Shown here piece after piece: positions 58,220-64,000 of a stretch of 64,000 nt of DNA. The number at the start of each line of letters is the position of its first letter. Within the stretch, counting starts at the first letter, position 1. Made by a program: the position numbers and the translations under genes. Source of the stretch: Brachionus rotundiformis. Its lineage: Eukaryota; Rotifera; Eurotatoria; Ploima; Brachionidae. The DNA lies in the NCBI GenBank assembly GCA_016802295.1, contig JAESIW010000137.1, forward strand, positions 1,851,318-1,915,317. Reading direction: 5' to 3'. The notes beneath the pieces were generated by a model. It was not told the origin of the DNA and did not search any database. It saw only the letters and a program-made list of their open reading frames with translations.

Positions 58220-58822
58220 TCTTAACTTGTTAGGCTTCTTTTACAATAAAATGTTACCGATTGGTATTAGTGATTTAAAACTAACATTTGTATTATCTTT
58301 TTCAAAAGAAAAAATTTATATTTGTTTAAAAATTAATGATTGTGTATGGCAAAATTAAAACTTCATGAATACAGTTTTAACTTAATTAATTTTTTCATTA
58401 ATATTGTATTTTATAAATATAAAATTCGAATTATTTGATTAATAATAATCTAATTTAAAACATATAAATCAATATTTCTTCTTTTTAAATTTTAATTAAA
58501 TTTCAAATTAAATCAAGCTAAAAAATGTATCTATGAAAAAAATCTTAATTTATAATAATAATTGGAATCCTATTCTATGATATCCGAGATTTATATGTTT
58601 TCAAACAAAAACACAATTTTAAGATTTTTTAAAATTGTCAAAATGTTGTTTATAAAAATGTAAAGAAAAATTAAAATGTTTTTATTCTTTTAAAATAAAT
58701 TATTTTAGATTAAAAAAATATTCAAAAAAATACGATATCTTAAGATTAAAATTTAATAATTTAAAATCTACTTAATAATTTTTAAAAGTTTTAATTCTTA
58801 TTTCATAAATCGGCTGCTAATT

Positions 58823-61800
58823 TTAAAATTCTAATAAAATAAATACTGAAATTATTATAAAAACCATCGAAATAATTAAAATTTTATATAAATTTAAGGT
58901 TCGAAAAAGCTTTGTATCATCGGATTGAGAATATATAATCGAATCTACTTTTGGTTTTTTTTTAATTTTTTTATTCTTGCTATTGGTACGTTTGACCATG
59001 CCATTTGACGATAGAGCCAAGTTAGAATCATTCTCAAAATTGGACAATGAATCAATAACTTCCAATTCTCTGAATTTGTTTTCTGTCTCAACTAACCTAT
59101 TTGTTTCAAGATTTTGGTCTTTGGAAAAAATTTTTGGTGATTTTTTTTTAACATCGGAAGCCGGTTTGTGCGATTTGGTTTGACTTAAGTGATTTGAATT
59201 GCGTGGTGCCTTGCTTAAAAGTGATTGGGATACTGAATTCGATTCTGTTTTCTTTTTTGTATTTTTTTCCTCCATTTTTTCATTTCTATTTATAATCTTT
59301 TCTGATGGCTTAATCGCAGAATTTTGCTGCTGAACAATAGAACTGTAAGTTTCCTTTGTGCAAACTGAATTGCCAAATAGATTATTGTCTAAGCTAACTA
59401 CAGTAATGGAATTGTTTTGGTTAATTTGAGAATTTTCATTTGAAATTTGATCTTTTTCGAAAACTTGAATTTTATTTTTAGTAAAACTTGGAATCTCATT
59501 ATCGGAATGTTCTGAAACATGGCCATTTAGTTGATTGATTTTACTATTATCAGTCATGTCATATATTTTTTCTTTCACTAAATTTTGAAGTTGCTCTGAA
59601 TCTAAATTTTTGTCATACTCTTCTATTGAATTTGTTGACATTAGAAGCTCTTTATCTTTATTATCACTAATTTGATTAGTTTCTCCAATGAGAAGGTCAT
59701 TTATTTGGTCATTTTCAAAATTTGGTTCATTAATTTCAAAACCACCATTTAAACTATGGTGATTAAGATTACATTCATTAATTTTTTGGTCAGTGTTTTT
59801 AGACTGAATATTTTCTTCCATTGAGAACTCATCAGCGATTTCTGTTGGATTTTCTACCAAAATATTCACACAGTCATCCGATGTTGCTAAATTAATTGTA
59901 TGGCAGTTGTCTTTAGGCATATTTTCTCCAATACCTTCATTAATTTGTATCTGTTCAATTGTATTTTGGGCGCTGATTTGATATACATGAACACTTACCT
60001 CATTGTGCAACGAATCTATTTCACTCTTTGAAATCTCTGGCTCATCGCAGAATTTATCTATTGATGGTTCTTCATTATTTTGTCCAACTTGTGTCAAAAT
60101 TTGATTCAATTTATCACTAACCACATTTTCTTCAATTTTTTTACTATCTAAATTATCATTTTGCTCAATATATACAAAATTTTCATCAATTAAATCAGTG
60201 TCTTTATCTTCTGACATTTCACTTAAATTTTCTGATAAACTATTTGTATCTGATCCATTCAGACAAGTGGTAATGTCATGCTTATCGCTAGAAATGGAAG
60301 GTATTTCTATTGAAAGATTTTTATTCTCATCACTTTTTGGTTCAATTTGTTGCCTAGTTGTCGAGTTGATGGTCAAAACTGGCTCAATTGTGTCAATAAT
60401 TTTTTCGTCACTTAAATTATTGTCACCAAATACTTCACTATCTTTCATTTCACTATTCTCCTCCAATTCTTGATTAATATCTTCTTTATCTGAATCACTA
60501 AAATTCTCACATGACGAATGAGAAATGCCATTAGCTTTTTTTACCTGATCTACATCACTCTGAGTATTCGAGGAATCTGTATTTTTCTCAAAAATACTAG
60601 AATGTCCATTTAATTCACTTTTGAAATCATTGTTCGATCCAACCTTTTGGCTATTAATTATCTCTTCATTTTGGTTAGTATTTTGAAAAAGATATTCAGC
60701 AGATTGGCTCTTTTTCATACATTCAAATTGTTGGTCGTTGTATGAGTCCTTGAAGTCAGGCGATTCTTTGCACAATGAAGTATTTAAATAATTACCATCA
60801 TTACCGTGACTACCATTCATGCTTGTTTCCTCATTTTCAAATGATTCAGTACCATTAACCGGATGAGTAATTTTATTTTGCATAATCACTTTATTTATTG
60901 GCAGAACTTGGTCATCATCTGTTATGACATCGTCTAAATCTGGTACTATTTGCTCTGAGCTGTTAGAAATTTGTTTATCATGTATTATGATGAAGAAATC
61001 TTGGGGATTATTTTGCCACATTTTTGGTGACATGTTATGCCCGTTTGTCTCAGTCACAGAGCTTTCAATAAAATTTTCTTTATGCCCCGTGGATCCAGTA
61101 CTTCCTTCATGCTCAATTATTTCAGTATCTTCAATATTATTATTGTCTTTTATAGTTTCTTCTAATTTAGTATGCTCATCACTTAGGGAGATCTTATCAA
61201 AACTTTCCACTGAAGTCGATTGCTTTTCTAAACTGTTTTCAGATACATTTATCAAATTAGCCGAAGCTTTCTGAATTTTTCTCATCAAATCAACCAAAGA
61301 ATCAGTTTGACTACTATTCGGAATTGAGTCTAAATCAGACAAACTTTTGGAACTTAGGTCACTTTTGATATTGCTTGATTTTCCATCTGATTCTAGACTG
61401 TCATAAGAACCATTGATAAGTGGATATGAATCATTTTTTCTGGCATGTTCGACGGATTTGCTGTCGTCCAAGTCATAGGAGAACACCGAACTCTTCGATT
61501 TGGATTTTAGGCTTTGTTCAGACATTGAATCAACATGTTCTATTCTGTCCATTCTTTCATTTTGGACAATTTTTTGAATTTTATTTGTGTGTTTGGTATG
61601 TGCATTTGGTATGATTAGTGGTACACTTTTAGTTGCCCGAATATGTTGATTTGATATGGTAAAAGATTTTCCACAAAATGTGTACTCATAATCATGACGA
61701 ATTAAAAACAAGAACCCGAGTAGAATTTTATGGTTTCCTTCAACCAACTCGGTGGAACTTATGCCAATACATTTTACTTGACGACTTAGCTCCATAAAAT

Positions 61801-62233
61801 CAATGCAAGATTGGAAATTTTTCATTTTATGTAACCTTGTTAATGGATTCTCTTTGTTTAAGTGGCACTTGTAAAGCACTTCAAGCAAATAGACAATTTT
61901 TAATCCATCCGACAAGTCTATGTAAAGATTTGTTATCCTACAGGAACTTGTCAAATTGTTATTTATCCATTTTAACAAATTATTTGCCTCATCATCATCA
62001 ACTTTTTTCCTGAACTCTTTCCATTTTTCCTCTTGTCGCAGCGATCTATAAAAAGGAATCAAATAGACTAAGTCGGATGTTTGTTGGACTCTTTCCGCTT
62101 TGTCTTTGGCAGCATTTTTTTTACCAACTTGAGAAAGTAATTTAGCTTGAGCCTCCTTTCTAGCACATCGTTGACATGCTACTTTTGGTTTCTTTGTTCT
62201 CAGATCAACAGAGTATCCTGTTGTTGACATCAT
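58823..62233 (-). CDS. Tail-anchored protein with a single calponin-homology domain
   Basis: A single uninterrupted exon of 1136 codons on minus. Residues ~70-190 form a calponin-homology domain: FRKKVDDDEANNLLKWINNN, ITNLYIDLSDGLKIVYLLEV, KMKNFQSCIDFM and ILLGFLFLIRHDYEY. This is the actin-binding CH1 style. There is no second CH domain. The next ~900 residues are Ser/Asn/Asp/Glu-rich and disordered, ending in a basic NSKNKKIKKKPK stretch. The last ~20 residues are a membrane segment (LIISMVFIIISVFILLEF) with no tail after it, so the protein should be C-tail-anchored. Vertebrate calmin (CLMN) has a similar plan but two CH domains. The end is not a KASH PPPX motif. The CysXXCys pair near residue 20 is unexplained. 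Confidence 0.88.
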   Translation of the reverse strand: MMSTTGYSVDLRTKKPKVACQRCARKEAQAKLLSQVGKKNAAKDKAERVQQTSDLVYLIPFYRSLRQEEKWKEFRKKVDDDEANNLLKWINNNLTSSCRITNLYIDLSDGLKIVYLLEVLYKCHLNKENPLTRLHKMKNFQSCIDFMELSRQVKCIGISSTELVEGNHKILLGFLFLIRHDYEYTFCGKSFTISNQHIRATKSVPLIIPNAHTKHTNKIQKIVQNERMDRIEHVDSMSEQSLKSKSKSSVFSYDLDDSKSVEHARKNDSYPLINGSYDSLESDGKSSNIKSDLSSKSLSDLDSIPNSSQTDSLVDLMRKIQKASANLINVSENSLEKQSTSVESFDKISLSDEHTKLEETIKDNNNIEDTEIIEHEGSTGSTGHKENFIESSVTETNGHNMSPKMWQNNPQDFFIIIHDKQISNSSEQIVPDLDDVITDDDQVLPINKVIMQNKITHPVNGTESFENEETSMNGSHGNDGNYLNTSLCKESPDFKDSYNDQQFECMKKSQSAEYLFQNTNQNEEIINSQKVGSNNDFKSELNGHSSIFEKNTDSSNTQSDVDQVKKANGISHSSCENFSDSDKEDINQELEENSEMKDSEVFGDNNLSDEKIIDTIEPVLTINSTTRQQIEPKSDENKNLSIEIPSISSDKHDITTCLNGSDTNSLSENLSEMSEDKDTDLIDENFVYIEQNDNLDSKKIEENVVSDKLNQILTQVGQNNEEPSIDKFCDEPEISKSEIDSLHNEVSVHVYQISAQNTIEQIQINEGIGENMPKDNCHTINLATSDDCVNILVENPTEIADEFSMEENIQSKNTDQKINECNLNHHSLNGGFEINEPNFENDQINDLLIGETNQISDNKDKELLMSTNSIEEYDKNLDSEQLQNLVKEKIYDMTDNSKINQLNGHVSEHSDNEIPSFTKNKIQVFEKDQISNENSQINQNNSITVVSLDNNLFGNSVCTKETYSSIVQQQNSAIKPSEKIINRNEKMEEKNTKKKTESNSVSQSLLSKAPRNSNHLSQTKSHKPASDVKKKSPKIFSKDQNLETNRLVETENKFRELEVIDSLSNFENDSNLALSSNGMVKRTNSKNKKIKKKPKVDSIIYSQSDDTKLFRTLNLYKILIISMVFIIISVFILLEF

Positions 62234-64000
62234 TTGATTAAAATGGAATGGACTCAGAGCGGAATGTAAACCCTTATAGGGTTCTGATAATTAAAATGAC
62301 AATTTTTATTTTATCGAGACAAAGATATGTGCAAAACCCGTCATTAATTTTTATTATTTAATCTAAAAGATAAATTAAGCAAATCTTTTAAATAACGCGT
62401 CAATATTTTTGTAGTTTTGGTGACCGATTAGTCGGATCTAATAAGGATACTTATTAATAAAAAAAAACACACATACACAACTTGAAAACAAATATAATAA
62501 ATCGGCTTCAACTTGTTTTGTTGAGTTAAACTTGTACTATAGAATTATAAATTTAAATAAAAATTGGTTCTTGAACTTTTTATTAAGTGATTTTTAGCTA
62601 ATTTTTAAGTCTAATATATTTGATAAATTGCGTCAATTTTTAAATTATAGAAAACAAATGACAATTAAGCTAGTATCAAATATTTGAATTAGATAAATCG
62701 AAAATATAAAGAATTAATCCCTATTTTTTTAGATGAAGTCTTAGTAAAATGTGACTAAACTCGATATCGAAAGGGTTTTATTGCTTCATAATTTTATTCT
62801 ACAAATATTTAACTAGGTTAATAAAAAATTTTAATTTAATTATTAATAGCACCGTGGTAGAGTCGCTCCATTTTATTCTAATTGAAGTAAAATAATTCAA
62901 AATAATAAGACAATGAGTGTTTGCTCTAGGATAACCAACCTTTGCTTACTTAGAGACATAAAATTTGCTTATTCACATACACATGTTACTCAATGATACA
63001 AAAAATAAAAAAAGATCTTAAATTAAAAAATTTCTTTGTTATTTTTATTTAAATCTGTGATTAAAACTTGGCCTAGAGAACAAACTTGTTTGTATATATT
63101 TTTTAATTTAGTGGTATTTGCAGTCATTTGCCAAAGATTAAATACAAAATACCATTCGTATCGAGTCTTGAAAATTTTATGAAATTTAAAAATTAATTTT
63201 TAATTCACTTTGCCTATTCTAATATGTATAATTTTGCCAAGAATATGAATAAATTTTAAAGTTCAGTCGAGCTAAAAAAAAAGAAGTCTTTTGCGATATA
63301 ATTAAGTAATTAATATAAAATTTACTTTGCTGATTAAATATCATTTTTAAAATTCATTAAGAGAATAAATAAAAATCTATAATAAAAGTAGTGACGTGAC
63401 ATTTTTTATCCGGAGGAATTTTGCATAATTTTGAATTATAGAAATATTTAAATTTACATATTTCAAATCAGTCAAGTGATAGACCGTTTTTGTTTAAGCT
63501 CCCTTATCTTTTGAAAAATGTCTTGTGAAGATAAAGAAAATGATCCTACAAGTGTATACTAATATAGCTTTAATCATTTTATGATACTTGTTACGTCAAC
63601 AATTATTTGAAAAGTTTATGATCAAACAAATTATAACACGTTACCTTTTTTTAATTTTACTTTTTTAATTTGAGATAAAATGCCTCTTGTTTTCGTCAAA
63701 TATCCTTCAAAAGCTCTTTTTTTCTGTAGCTATTTGCTGAACTTGAATGCAAATATTGAGCAAAAATAATATTATATCGAATAATTTCAATGTATGTACA
63801 ATTAAGAACCAGTTGTTACATAATACGTTGCTTTTTCTTAATAACTATTAGAAACATGAAGCTTGTTATTTAAAAATTTGATATTTTTTTATGAAATTAT
63901 AATTATAAAAAATTCTTGGCGGATCTTGGTGACAAATTAGTTTAATAAGAAGGATATAGAATGGCCCCAAAAAGCATTTTTTCCATACTAATAAAATACT
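62234..64000. other. Right-hand gene-poor end
   Basis: About 1.8 kb with no supported gene. Small ATG frames at 63520 (14 codons) and 63961 (running out of the window) could be first exons but nothing confirms them. Confidence 0.4.

Noticed and set aside
62871..62905. tRNA-like string resembling an A box (GTGGTAGAGTCG)
   Set aside because: No B box (GGTTCGANNCC type) follows and no cloverleaf can be drawn.
63520..63567. Short ATG frame MSCEDKENDPTS with a possible donor
   Set aside because: Could be a first exon but no downstream exon lies within the window.

Overview
This window is nuclear DNA of a small-genome, AT-rich animal. Genes are compact, most introns are about 45-60 nt with plain GT..AG ends, and coding exons stand out as GC-richer islands in sequence that is mostly A and T. 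The gene set is metazoan: a full tropomyosin gene, a NONO/PSPC1-type DBHS protein, metaxin, a Rab11-FIP3/4 homologue, UFL1, ABHD17 and FAM227. A spiralian such as a rotifer would fit, but the sequence alone does not fix the taxon. I saw no transposon, CRISPR array, rRNA or convincing tRNA.

Left part (1-11.9 kb): the 3' end of a G-patch protein; an orphan secreted acidic protein; MRPL4 and TRMT5 close together on the minus strand; EFTUD2 (U5-116 kDa) and HSCB close together on the plus strand; and WDR55 on minus. From 11.9 to 16.5 kb I found no gene. ABHD17 follows, then an SH3-domain protein with UFL1 behind it (19.2-23.4 kb).

The centre (24.9-30.1 kb) is a tropomyosin gene of unusual complexity. 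It has two canonical starts, a third nested 360-codon 5' exon, and five in-phase exon pairs of exactly matching length (positions 4, 5, 6, 8 and 9 of the vertebrate gene). Just downstream on minus is a three-exon gene for a small secreted cysteine-rich peptide whose exons are too short to stand out as open frames.

The right-centre minus-strand block (32.3-40.8 kb) holds RBM8A (Y14), a Rab11-FIP3/4 homologue, a possible small gene, metaxin, a NEPRO-like protein and SNRNP35 (U11/U12 35K). RPL36A and the DBHS gene follow on plus (42.6-45.1 kb). After a 3.6 kb gene-poor stretch come FAM227, a very large disordered/coiled-coil protein (52.1-57.9 kb) and, on minus, a 1136-residue protein with one N-terminal calponin-homology domain and a C-terminal membrane anchor. 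The last 1.8 kb shows nothing I can support.

Two themes link the genes. Several act in RNA processing and translation (EFTUD2, SNRNP35, RBM8A, DBHS, RPL36A, MRPL4, TRMT5, WDR55, NEPRO-like). In addition, at least 13 genes have a pyrimidine-rich 3' splice acceptor shortly upstream of the ATG with no matching upstream coding exon, and several same-strand neighbours lie only 130-335 nt apart. That is what spliced-leader trans-splicing with operon-like gene pairs would look like; it is an inference to be tested with RNA data.
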